A stretch of 23,354 bases of DNA from JAVBQJ01 sp045585875 (GTDB lineage: Bacteria; Verrucomicrobiota; Lentisphaeria; Victivallales; Victivallaceae): assembly GCA_045585875.1 (NCBI GenBank), contig JAZMZH010000069.1, positions 1-23,354 of the forward strand, in the 5' to 3' direction. Below are positions 14,696-21,321 of the stretch, piece by piece. The notes beneath the pieces are model-generated. The model saw only the letters and a list, made by a program, of their open reading frames with translations, was not told the DNA's origin and did not search any database. Within the stretch, counting starts at the first letter, position 1. The number at the start of each line of letters is the position of its first letter. Both the position numbers and the translations under genes were made by a program.

Positions 14696-14713
14696 TACAT
14701 GAAGCAGTATATT
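14685..14713 (+). promoter_or_regulatory. Promoter of the LysR gene
   Basis: TTGAAA (14685-14690), 17 bases, TATATT (14708-14713). The -35 lies within the palindromic LysR site. Confidence 0.7.
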
Positions 14714-14740
14714 ATTCCACCGAACAGGAAGGGAGACAGG

Positions 14741-15643
14741 ATGGAACTCAGGGTGTTGAAATACTTTTTGGGCGTGGCGCGGACAGGCAGCATCACGGCG
14801 GCGGCACACAGCATGCATGTCACGCAGCCGACCTTGTCCCGGCAGCTGCAGGATCTGGAATACGAGCTCGGACGGAAACTTTTTGTGCGCGGCAGTCATC
14901 ATGTCACGCTCACGCGGGACGGAATGCTGCTCCGTCAGCGGGCGGAAGAGATCATGGAGATCGTCGATCAGACGGAATCCGAATTTTACGCGAACTCCCG
15001 CTCCGTTTCCGGGGACATCTACATCGGGTGCGGCGAAAGCGAGGCGGTGTCGCTGCTGGCGGAAATCATCAGCGCGTTCCGTTCTGATCATCCGCAGGTC
15101 CGGTTCCATCTGCACAGCGGCAACGCCGAGGATGTAATGGATCGGCTCGACCGGGGAACTCTGGATTTCGGCATCCTCATCCAGCCGGTGGATATTTCCC
15201 GCTACGACAGCCTCGCGCTTCCGGTCAAGGATACCTGGGGACTGATCCTGCGGAAGGATCATCCGCTGGCGAAACGGAAGACCATCCGCCCGGCAGACCT
15301 TGTCGATCTTCCGCTTCTGCTGTCGAAGCAGATCCTCCGCAATGAGAAACTGACCGATCCCATCGGCGAATGGTTCGGCGAATGGGGCGATTCCGTCAAG
15401 GTCGCGGGCACATACAATCTAATTTTCAATGCGGCGCTGCTGGTCCGCGAGGGAATCGGCTGTGCGCTCGGTCTGGACAAACTGATCAACCGGACCAGTC
15501 AAAGCGACTTGTGTTTCCGTCCGCTGAGTCCGAAGCTGGAAGTGGCACTGGACATCGTCTGGAAGAAGAACCGCATCTTTTCCGAAGCAGCGGAAAAATT
15601 TCTGGAACGCCTGCGGGATAAACTTGCCCGGCAGGAGCAATGA
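14741..15643 (+). CDS. LysR-family transcriptional regulator
   Basis: A 300-residue LysR-type regulator with the N-terminal winged helix (MELRVLKYFLGVARTGSITA, then VTQPTLSRQLQDLEYELG) and a C-terminal effector-binding domain starting near residue 90 (GDIYIGCGESEAVS). The ATG at 14741 directly follows AAGGGAGACAGG and begins the standard MELR..KYF N-terminus; the frame extends upstream to 14636 but would cross the promoter. It is divergent from the alpha/beta hydrolase gene, and the palindrome between them supports control of that gene. The effector is unknown. Confidence 0.93.
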   Translation: MELRVLKYFLGVARTGSITAAAHSMHVTQPTLSRQLQDLEYELGRKLFVRGSHHVTLTRDGMLLRQRAEEIMEIVDQTESEFYANSRSVSGDIYIGCGESEAVSLLAEIISAFRSDHPQVRFHLHSGNAEDVMDRLDRGTLDFGILIQPVDISRYDSLALPVKDTWGLILRKDHPLAKRKTIRPADLVDLPLLLSKQILRNEKLTDPIGEWFGEWGDSVKVAGTYNLIFNAALLVREGIGCALGLDKLINRTSQSDLCFRPLSPKLEVALDIVWKKNRIFSEAAEKFLERLRDKLARQEQ

Positions 15644-15813
15644 ACACCGGGATATTCGGTCACAAGCCATCGCCAGATGCGACCATCGTCTTTTTTTCTG
15701 AGATTTTTGGATATTGGTAATCACAAATAATAACCTGCCATAATTTTGAGGTGTGGTTTTGAGCATAAACGGTCTGAGAGGGGCAAGTAGCTCACATCAC
15801 GCTTTCACCGCCA

Positions 15814-15849
15814 TTTTTTTGTCTTTTTTCGGTAAAAAGGGCAAAAAAA
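15814..15849. terminator. Bidirectional terminator-like hairpin
   Basis: A long T-rich arm (15814-15829) pairs with an A-rich arm (15834-15849): seven T-A pairs, G-C, a C-G with neighbouring T-G wobbles, then five T-A pairs. It sits between convergent genes (LysR ending at 15643, PheC-like gene ending at 15910) and could end transcripts from both sides. The stem has few G-C pairs, so strength is doubtful. The remaining gap 15644-15813 shows no gene. Confidence 0.45.
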
Positions 15850-15860
15850 CATGAAGCCTC

Positions 15861-15914
15861 GGCATCTGCGGATGGTTCCGCGAAACGTGGTGCGGCAGGT
15901 TAATGGCTGTCATT
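15861..15914 (-). pseudogene. Decayed YolD-like gene (N-terminal fragment)
   Basis: These 54 bases match 9285-9337 of the intact YolD-like gene at about 85 percent by eye, with one single-base indel. On the minus strand they read LPHHVSRNHPQMP, against LPHHVSQNHPQMS in the intact copy. The match continues over the last bases of the PheC-like gene's stop region and ends on the other side where the hairpin region starts. It is the N-terminal part missing from the fragment at 7179-7454. Confidence 0.75.
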
Positions 15915-16716
15915 TACTGCACTTTTTGGGGGCGTTCCCATAAAGATATTGTGTCTTCAGCTCATCCAGACGACCGGTTTGACGCTCCTGTTCGATGAAA
16001 CCGTTGACATAATCCCGCAGCGCCTCGTTTCCGGGCGGCAGAAGCGCCCCCAATTGCCCGTGCGTGAATGGCTTGTCCAGCAGCGGGGCGGCGAGCCGCT
16101 GGTCTTTGGAACAGTAATACGCCGCCTCCATGATCTCCGTGATCATCACGTCGGCCTTGCCGGAAGCGATCAGGCCGGGGATTTCTTCGTTGACCGGGTG
16201 GATGATCAGGATTGCATGCGGAAGATATTTTCTGGCAAATTTCTCGTTGAGACCGCCGGGATTTTCCATGACGCGAACATCCGGCCGGTCGATGGCGGCA
16301 AGCGTAACATACTTCTTTGCATCTTCCGCGCGGCAGAGGACGGTCTTGCCGTTGCCAAGGTAGCCCTCCGACATCAATGCCCGCTGTTTTCGCTCTTTCG
16401 TTATGGTGATGCCGCAGAGCGCAAGGTCAAATTTACGGTCAAGGGTGTCCCTCATCAGCGTCGGCCAGGTGGTGTGGACATATTCCAGCTTCACGCCGAG
16501 ACTGTGCGCCAGATCCTCCGCCAGCGCGGCATCGAAGCCCCGATATTTCTCCGTTGCGGGTTCGCGGAACGACATCGGCTTATAATCCCCGGTCGCCCCG
16601 ACGCGCAGGACGCCCCGCTCCCGCACCGAGGAAAGCGCATCGGGCGGTGTCGTTCCGCATCCTGTGAACAGGACTGCAGCAGCGAAGAAGAACAGTATAA
16701 GAAGTCTTTTGCTCAC
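15910..16716 (-). CDS. PheC-like cyclohexadienyl dehydratase / family 3 solute-binding lipoprotein
   Basis: A 268-residue exported lipoprotein: signal peptide MSKRLLILFFFAAAVLFTGC with lipobox LFTG-C20. The mature part has the periplasmic-binding-protein type 2 fold. Specific stretches recall cyclohexadienyl dehydratase (PheC) more than amino-acid receptors: GVLRVGATGDYKPMSFR, TTWPTLM followed by DRKFDLALCGITIT, and RPDVRVMENPGGLNEKFAR. PheC converts prephenate or arogenate to phenylpyruvate or phenylalanine outside the cytoplasm. No ABC permease or ATPase gene is nearby, which favours an enzyme over a transporter receptor. The start is GTG 16714-16716 with GGAG nine bases upstream. A polar amino-acid-binding lipoprotein is the main alternative. 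Confidence 0.8.
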   Translation of the reverse strand: MSKRLLILFFFAAAVLFTGCGTTPPDALSSVRERGVLRVGATGDYKPMSFREPATEKYRGFDAALAEDLAHSLGVKLEYVHTTWPTLMRDTLDRKFDLALCGITITKERKQRALMSEGYLGNGKTVLCRAEDAKKYVTLAAIDRPDVRVMENPGGLNEKFARKYLPHAILIIHPVNEEIPGLIASGKADVMITEIMEAAYYCSKDQRLAAPLLDKPFTHGQLGALLPPGNEALRDYVNGFIEQERQTGRLDELKTQYLYGNAPKKCSK

Positions 16717-16770
16717 TTGTCACATCTCCACGTTGTCGGTTCTCCGTTGTTTCGCATCATGTCCAGGTCA

Positions 16771-16799
16771 AATATATCATACATTATTCCCGAAGATAA
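16771..16799 (-). promoter_or_regulatory. Candidate promoter of the PheC-like gene
   Basis: On the minus strand TATATT (16771-16776) lies 17 bases from a poor -35 (TTATCT, 16794-16799). It falls across the end of the upstream membrane-protein gene and gives a leader of about 50 bases. Confidence 0.4.
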
Positions 16800-18787
16800 A
16801 CTTTGTAGTCCGGCGTCCGGATGAGACGCGGATAATATTTCCGGATCGCGCCGGGCTTTTCCCACATACCGTCATACGGAGTGACCAAAACCGCCTTGAC
16901 CTTCAGGTCTTCGGCCATATAGCCGATATCCGGCTCGGCGGGATCTCCGTCGAAAATCCGGCAAACCCGGTCGTAACGCTGCTGAAGTTTCTCCTGCGGA
17001 TAATATTCGGAGTAGCACTTGGCGAAAATCATATCGGCGACCGCCGTTGCACGTCTGGAATACAGGGAGAAAAAGATGTTGGTGGAAAGCTCCTTCATTT
17101 CATACAGCATTCCCAGTTCGTAAAAACTTCTGGGGCTGCACTGTACCAGATCGTGTTTTTCCGTATGCCGGTGAACGACGTCCCAGCCTTTGACGGACCG
17201 GGCGAACTGCCCCCGCAGTTCCGGGTAGGTTTTCCGGAGTCCGATACTCGTCATGTCCGGGTAAAGCGAGCATTCGAAAACGACCAGCAGAAAGATCATG
17301 GCGTATCCGAAAATCCGCCGTCCCCTTCTTCCGGCGCGGAACCAGTCGATGAATTTCACCAGAAGAAATGCGGAAAACAGACTGAGCACATAGACCGCCG
17401 CGGTAAAGGTGCGCCAGCCGAAATCGTTGGAGTAGAAACTGCTGTGAACAAAGGTAATGCTCAAAAGCGAAACCGGAACAAAAATCCGCAGAAAAACCGT
17501 CATGCCGTTTTTTGGCAGAAGCCGCGGCGCCAGACAGGCGATCATCCCCAGAAGGAAACACATGCCGATATTGTTGGGCAGATGGAAGCAGTACAGGGAA
17601 AAGATATAACGCATCCAGCGGAACGGACCGGTCCACCCTCCGAAGACGGGCATCATGCCGAATGCAAGAGGAAAAGTTTCCGATTCGACCGAAATCAGGT
17701 AACGGAAATAGGAAAACGAAAACAGCATGAATACGGCGAACGCGAGCAGATGCGGCAGGATATCCCGATTGAGTCTCCTGCGGAAACTGCCCCAGGCGAT
17801 ATAGAGGATCATCGCCACGATGCCGGCATACACGAGCGCAAAGGCTCCGGCGTACACGGAGGTGAATGAGGCTGACGCGCTCAGAATTCCGGTCAGGACG
17901 GCGAGCAGCAGCTTTTCGCGCCGCTCCCCGGCTTTGAGCATCTGGAAATAGCAAAAGAGAAGCAGCACGACGACCGCGCCGGAAAACATGTGATGCGGCG
18001 ACCAGATGAAGTTGTCGAAATTGTGCCAGAAGCCGACGAAACCCGAGGCCGGATTGAGCGCGTGAAAAACCCTCTCCGGCAGGAGACGCCGCATAAATGG
18101 TGCGGAACCGACCATGAACAGCAGGGAAAAGACGAATGTCCCGATCCCGTATTTCCTTTTTCCCAGTCCGCAGAGCCCGGCGATCCCGGTCAGCCCCGAG
18201 AGCACGGCCAAAGCCGAAAATCCCGTCATGCAGCACTCGGCAAAAAGCGCGGAAACTTTCGTCAGCATGGGAAGCTGTGCCGCCCATGCGTACCAGCCGT
18301 AATAATAAAACAGCGCCACCGGCTGTCCGTTGTCCGCAAGCCACGGATTGACCGGAGGGGTCCCGAAGTTGGCAATGGAGTTGACGATGGCGCAGCGGAC
18401 GTGATCGTAGACGGAAAAACTGAAATACGCCCCGCCGCCGATCTCAAACGGATAGACCAGCCGGCTTATCCCGACCGAAATAGCGAAGATGACGGCAAAA
18501 ACCGGATAAAAAATCTTCCCTTCCGGCAGAAAAAGGGACTTCCGCCTGAATACGCACCAGATCACCGCAATCAGCAGACGGAGCGCCAAATCACAGCGAT
18601 TGTGAGAAAAAAGCCAGAACGGACCGGGCACGGTCCAGACGGCGGCGCCGAGAAGCGGAGCCAATAAAAAACTGAACGTTTTTTTCTCTTCGCACCGCAG
18701 GGATGCGGGCAGCAGCGTCATCCCGAACACCGTGTAAAGGACGTAAAGCAGAAGGTTCGCCAGCGCAAAACATAATACCGCTGTCAT
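16784..18787 (-). CDS. Large polytopic membrane protein, GT-C glycosyltransferase-like
   Basis: A 667-residue protein with about 13 hydrophobic segments and a soluble C-terminal tail (from about 520). The extracytoplasmic loop after the fourth or fifth segment reads VYDHVRCAIVNSIANFGTPP followed by PWLADNGQPVALFYYYG. The order D-H...N...PP.PWLA...YYYG resembles DUF2298-like and other GT-C glycosyltransferases that use polyprenyl-linked sugars. A second histidine-rich loop has NFIWSPHHMFSG. I do not recognise a named member. The ATG 18785-18787 is about 53 bp after the SUMF1-domain gene on the same strand, so they may be co-transcribed. A flippase or polymer ligase is possible. Confidence 0.7.
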   Translation of the reverse strand: MTAVLCFALANLLLYVLYTVFGMTLLPASLRCEEKKTFSFLLAPLLGAAVWTVPGPFWLFSHNRCDLALRLLIAVIWCVFRRKSLFLPEGKIFYPVFAVIFAISVGISRLVYPFEIGGGAYFSFSVYDHVRCAIVNSIANFGTPPVNPWLADNGQPVALFYYYGWYAWAAQLPMLTKVSALFAECCMTGFSALAVLSGLTGIAGLCGLGKRKYGIGTFVFSLLFMVGSAPFMRRLLPERVFHALNPASGFVGFWHNFDNFIWSPHHMFSGAVVVLLLFCYFQMLKAGERREKLLLAVLTGILSASASFTSVYAGAFALVYAGIVAMILYIAWGSFRRRLNRDILPHLLAFAVFMLFSFSYFRYLISVESETFPLAFGMMPVFGGWTGPFRWMRYIFSLYCFHLPNNIGMCFLLGMIACLAPRLLPKNGMTVFLRIFVPVSLLSITFVHSSFYSNDFGWRTFTAAVYVLSLFSAFLLVKFIDWFRAGRRGRRIFGYAMIFLLVVFECSLYPDMTSIGLRKTYPELRGQFARSVKGWDVVHRHTEKHDLVQCSPRSFYELGMLYEMKELSTNIFFSLYSRRATAVADMIFAKCYSEYYPQEKLQQRYDRVCRIFDGDPAEPDIGYMAEDLKVKAVLVTPYDGMWEKPGAIRKYYPRLIRTPDYKVYLRE

Positions 18788-18840
18788 GATTTCGTTTCTC
18801 CGACATTAATAGTTTGTGTCTGTCCGCATCGAAGAACGCA

Positions 18841-19755
18841 TCATTTGACCGGGACGAGGGCAACGCGGAATCCCAAATCGAAGCAACGGTAGCCGGGGGC
18901 GTGGCCGTGCCGGTTCGCCGACCGGCAGCCGTCGGCGCTGCCGCGCCATCCTCCGCCGCGAAATACGCGCTGCGAGCCGTTGTTTCCCGCGAGAAACTCC
19001 GGATCGTCCGCATAGTCCCTTTCATACCGGTCGAGACACCATTCCCATACATTGCCGCTCATATCGTACAGCCCGAGTCCGTTCGCCTTCTTTTGCGCCA
19101 CCGGATGCGTCTTGTTTTTGTTGGCTTTCAAATTTCCGGTCAGTTTGTCGAGATCCACCGCGCGCTCGAGGACCGTATTGTTGTCGTGCGAATTTCTGCC
19201 CGACCTGTCAACGACCAAATCCTTCAGCAGCTCCTTCCCGTCCAAACGCCGGTCGCCGGAGTTTTCGTAATACCACGCGACCTCATCCAAATTGTCGCTC
19301 CCGCTGTATTTGAACCCGCTGTTTTTCTTGCCGCACCGCGCCGCGTATTCCCACTGCGCCTCCGTAGGCAACGTAAACTTCATCCCCGCCGGAGCCCTGC
19401 CTGAGTCGTTCAGTCTTTTGCAGAACTCCATCGCATCGTCCCACGACACGCATTCCACCGGCAGGCCGGCGCCTTTGAAATGCGACGGATCGCTCCCCAT
19501 GACCGCCTTCCATTGCGCCTGCGTCACTTCGGTCTGCCCGAGGTAGAAGTCGCGCGTCAAGACAACTTGATGTTCCTTTTCATCATCGAAATTTTCTCCG
19601 TCGCGCGCGCCCATATCAAACGCGCCCGCCTCGATCTTCACCAGCTCCAACTTGACATCCCCCGGCAGAGTGACCGTCATGTTTTCGCCGCGGACGGCAA
19701 TACACCCAAGCCCTGCTGCCAACAACAATGCGGACAACATCATACGAATTTTCAT
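18841..19755 (-). CDS. Secreted SUMF1/formylglycine-generating-enzyme-like domain protein
   Basis: A 304-residue protein with a signal peptide (MKIRMMLSALLLAAGLGC then IAVRGE) and one FGE-sulfatase/SUMF1 domain (PF03781). Hallmarks in order are IEAGAFDMG, YLGQTEVTQAQWKAVMG, PVECVSWDDAMEFCKRLN, LPTEAQWEYAAR, GLYDMSGNVWEWC, RVFRGGGW and a final LGFRVAL. The C-terminal end, DGCRSANRHGHAPGYRCFDL, has two cysteines but not the close pair of true formylglycine-generating enzymes. A structural or ligand-binding role, or another iron-dependent reaction, is therefore as likely as sulfatase activation; no sulfatase gene is nearby. The ATG 19753-19755 follows GGAGGTGCT. An insertion (about residues 150-210) lengthens the domain. 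Confidence 0.88.
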   Translation of the reverse strand: MKIRMMLSALLLAAGLGCIAVRGENMTVTLPGDVKLELVKIEAGAFDMGARDGENFDDEKEHQVVLTRDFYLGQTEVTQAQWKAVMGSDPSHFKGAGLPVECVSWDDAMEFCKRLNDSGRAPAGMKFTLPTEAQWEYAARCGKKNSGFKYSGSDNLDEVAWYYENSGDRRLDGKELLKDLVVDRSGRNSHDNNTVLERAVDLDKLTGNLKANKNKTHPVAQKKANGLGLYDMSGNVWEWCLDRYERDYADDPEFLAGNNGSQRVFRGGGWRGSADGCRSANRHGHAPGYRCFDLGFRVALVPVK

Positions 19756-19910
19756 AGCACCTCCGTCAATTTCTTTTTCCACCGCTCACCGCGAGTGATT
19801 TTCATAGACTTGTCAACTTGTCCACTAAATTTTATCAAATTGTCAAGTTGCGGACATTGTAAGATATGGCATTATCGTCAACTCCTGTTCCGGGTATGAT
19901 AATCCGCTTT

Positions 19911-19939
19911 AATATACACGGCAAGGAGGGATTTTTCAA
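19911..19939 (-). promoter_or_regulatory. Promoter toward the SUMF1-domain gene
   Basis: On the minus strand TTGAAA (19934-19939), 17 bases, TATATT (19911-19916). The leader to the ATG at 19755 would be about 150 bases. The -35 is part of the inverted repeat at 19925-20028. Confidence 0.65.
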
Positions 19940-20028
19940 CGAAACTTCCGCCGCAAACGGCGGGAAATCCGGAACTTCAGCCGTCAGAACGCCGAAAAAT
20001 CCGGTCCGGAAGTTGAAAAACAAGCTCC
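19925..20028. repeat. 104-bp inverted-repeat block with internal hairpin
   Basis: The left arm GGAGGGATTTTTCAAC(GAA)ACTTCCG (19925-19950) is the inverse of the right arm CGGAAGTTGAAAAACAAGCTCC (20007-20028), interrupted by small insertions. Inside is a perfect CCGCCG-CAAA-CGGCGG hairpin (19948-19963). Each arm contains the -35 box of an outward-facing promoter. It could be a symmetric operator region or a small MITE-like insertion that brought promoters; no target duplication was identified. Confidence 0.6.
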
Positions 20029-20041
20029 GGCAGAGTATATT
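20013..20041 (+). promoter_or_regulatory. Promoter toward the nuclease gene
   Basis: TTGAAA (20013-20018), 17 bases, TATATT (20036-20041). Transcription would start near 20048, giving a ~260-base leader before the nuclease ATG at 20309. Confidence 0.65.
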
Positions 20042-20119
20042 ACTAAGGAGTTTTATCTGCCATCAACACCGAAAAATGGAGGTACACGGCAATTTTAGAG
20101 TGACTTGATTTTTGACATA

Positions 20120-20135
20120 ACCCGGCATGCCGGGT
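20120..20135. promoter_or_regulatory. Perfect 16-bp palindrome in the nuclease leader
   Basis: ACCCGGCATGCCGGGT is a perfect palindrome starting three bases after a TTGACA (20112-20117). In RNA it would be a loopless arm, so a protein-binding site on DNA is more likely, perhaps an operator of a second promoter; a matching -10 at 16-18 bases is lacking. Confidence 0.4.
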
Positions 20136-20308
20136 GCACATATTTGGTGTACAGCGGAGAGAAATCGCCAATTTCAAAAAACAGCTGTGCAACGGTTCGG
20201 ACCGTCTTCTGCGGCCCGATCTGTTGGGCTGTTTGGGCTTTGGCGAGCCTCTCTCCGCACAATGGGTCGAGGCCGCTCTTTATTGCCTGTATCGCCGGAG
20301 GAAACACG

Positions 20309-21283
20309 ATGGCGAGACGCAGATCAAAAAAGAAATCCAGCAACAAGCTCCTTAAAACAGCGATCCTTCTTATTTTATTCATCGGGCTCTGGTTCATTTA
20401 TCAACAGCCCGCCGTCCAGAAACGAATCAACGAGGTCCTGCATCCTCGCAAACCAGCCCCCACCGCCGTCCAGACCGTCCCGGAACCCGAGGTCCCCGCG
20501 CCCAAGCCGCAGCAGGGCAGCCTCCCGCCACCAGAACCGGTTGTCGTTCCGCCCAGCACAAAGAATGTCACCTACACGGTCAAGAACCCGCAGTTCGATA
20601 ATCTGAGCTACGGAGTCCCCGGCGCGGCCGATTCCATTATTGAGCGCGAAGGTTACGCGCTGGGTTACATAGAAAAACACGAGCAGCCTGCATGGGTCCA
20701 GTATATCATGACCTCCGAGGAAGTTTCGCGCCGGGCGGCGAAGCGCGGCGACGACTTCCGACCCGATCCGGACGTGCCTACCGGCTCGGCCACGCCGCAG
20801 GACTACACACGATCCGGGTATGATCGCGGCCATCTGGCCCCGGCCGCCGATATGTCTTTCTCGGTGAAAACGATGTCCGAGAGCTTTTTTATGAGTAATA
20901 TGAGCCCGCAGGCTCCGCAGTTTAATCGCGGGATCTGGAGCAAGCTGGAGAAGCAGGTCCGGCATTTTGCCACACGCGAGAAGCGGATCGTGGTCGTGAC
21001 CGGTCCGATCCTCCCGGCCGAGAAAACCATCACCATCGGCGCGAACAAGGTCACCGTGCCGCAGTATTATTACAAGGTGATTTACGATACCACCCCGCCA
21101 GAGAAGATGATCGGCTTCGTGCTGCCGAACAAAGGGAGCAACGCCGACCTGCGGACCTTCGTGGTTACCGTCGACCGGGTGGAGGAACTAACCGGACTGG
21201 ACTTCTTCAGCACAGTTCCCAAGGATAAGCAGGAGCAGCTGGAGCGAACCATCACGGTGGAGAACTGGCACTGGATCAAGTAA
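20309..21283 (+). CDS. Membrane-anchored DNA/RNA non-specific endonuclease (NUC1 family)
   Basis: A 324-residue protein. A basic N-terminus (MARRRSKKKSS) leads into one membrane segment (about 15-31), then a proline-rich linker (47-83) and the NUC1/Serratia-type endonuclease domain (88-324). The active-site motif DRGH is at 172-175, preceded by R.GY and followed by LAPAADM. The metal-binding asparagine region MSNMSPQAPQFNRGIWSKLE lies at 195-214. The topology places the nuclease outside the cytoplasm, tethered to the inner membrane, suitable for degrading extracellular nucleic acids for nutrition or during DNA uptake. ATG 20309 has GGAGG at the right distance. No inhibitor gene is adjacent. 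Confidence 0.92.
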   Translation: MARRRSKKKSSNKLLKTAILLILFIGLWFIYQQPAVQKRINEVLHPRKPAPTAVQTVPEPEVPAPKPQQGSLPPPEPVVVPPSTKNVTYTVKNPQFDNLSYGVPGAADSIIEREGYALGYIEKHEQPAWVQYIMTSEEVSRRAAKRGDDFRPDPDVPTGSATPQDYTRSGYDRGHLAPAADMSFSVKTMSESFFMSNMSPQAPQFNRGIWSKLEKQVRHFATREKRIVVVTGPILPAEKTITIGANKVTVPQYYYKVIYDTTPPEKMIGFVLPNKGSNADLRTFVVTVDRVEELTGLDFFSTVPKDKQEQLERTITVENWHWIK

Positions 21284-21321
21284 TCCAGTGTTGCGGAAAA
21301 CGGCGCACCTGGCGCGGGGAA

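Larger units (their letters stand above)
19783..20308. other. Divergent regulatory region between the SUMF1 gene and the nuclease gene
   Basis: These 526 bases contain no credible gene. From left to right they hold the presumed 5' leader of the SUMF1 gene, with related CAACTTGACA and CAAGTTGACA blocks (19810-19850) that could pair as a weak hairpin. Next come the inverted-repeat block with outward promoters (19911-20041), a perfect 16-bp palindrome (20120-20135) and the rest of the nuclease leader. Confidence 0.6.

Noticed and set aside
6718..15836. Possible attachment sites: the tRNA-Ser 3' end (CCGCCATTTCTTTTGCC...) and a similar CCGCCATTTTTTTGTC at 15809
   Set aside because: The similarity is short and mostly T-rich, the second site lacks the rest of the tRNA 3' end, and no integrase gene is present in the window.
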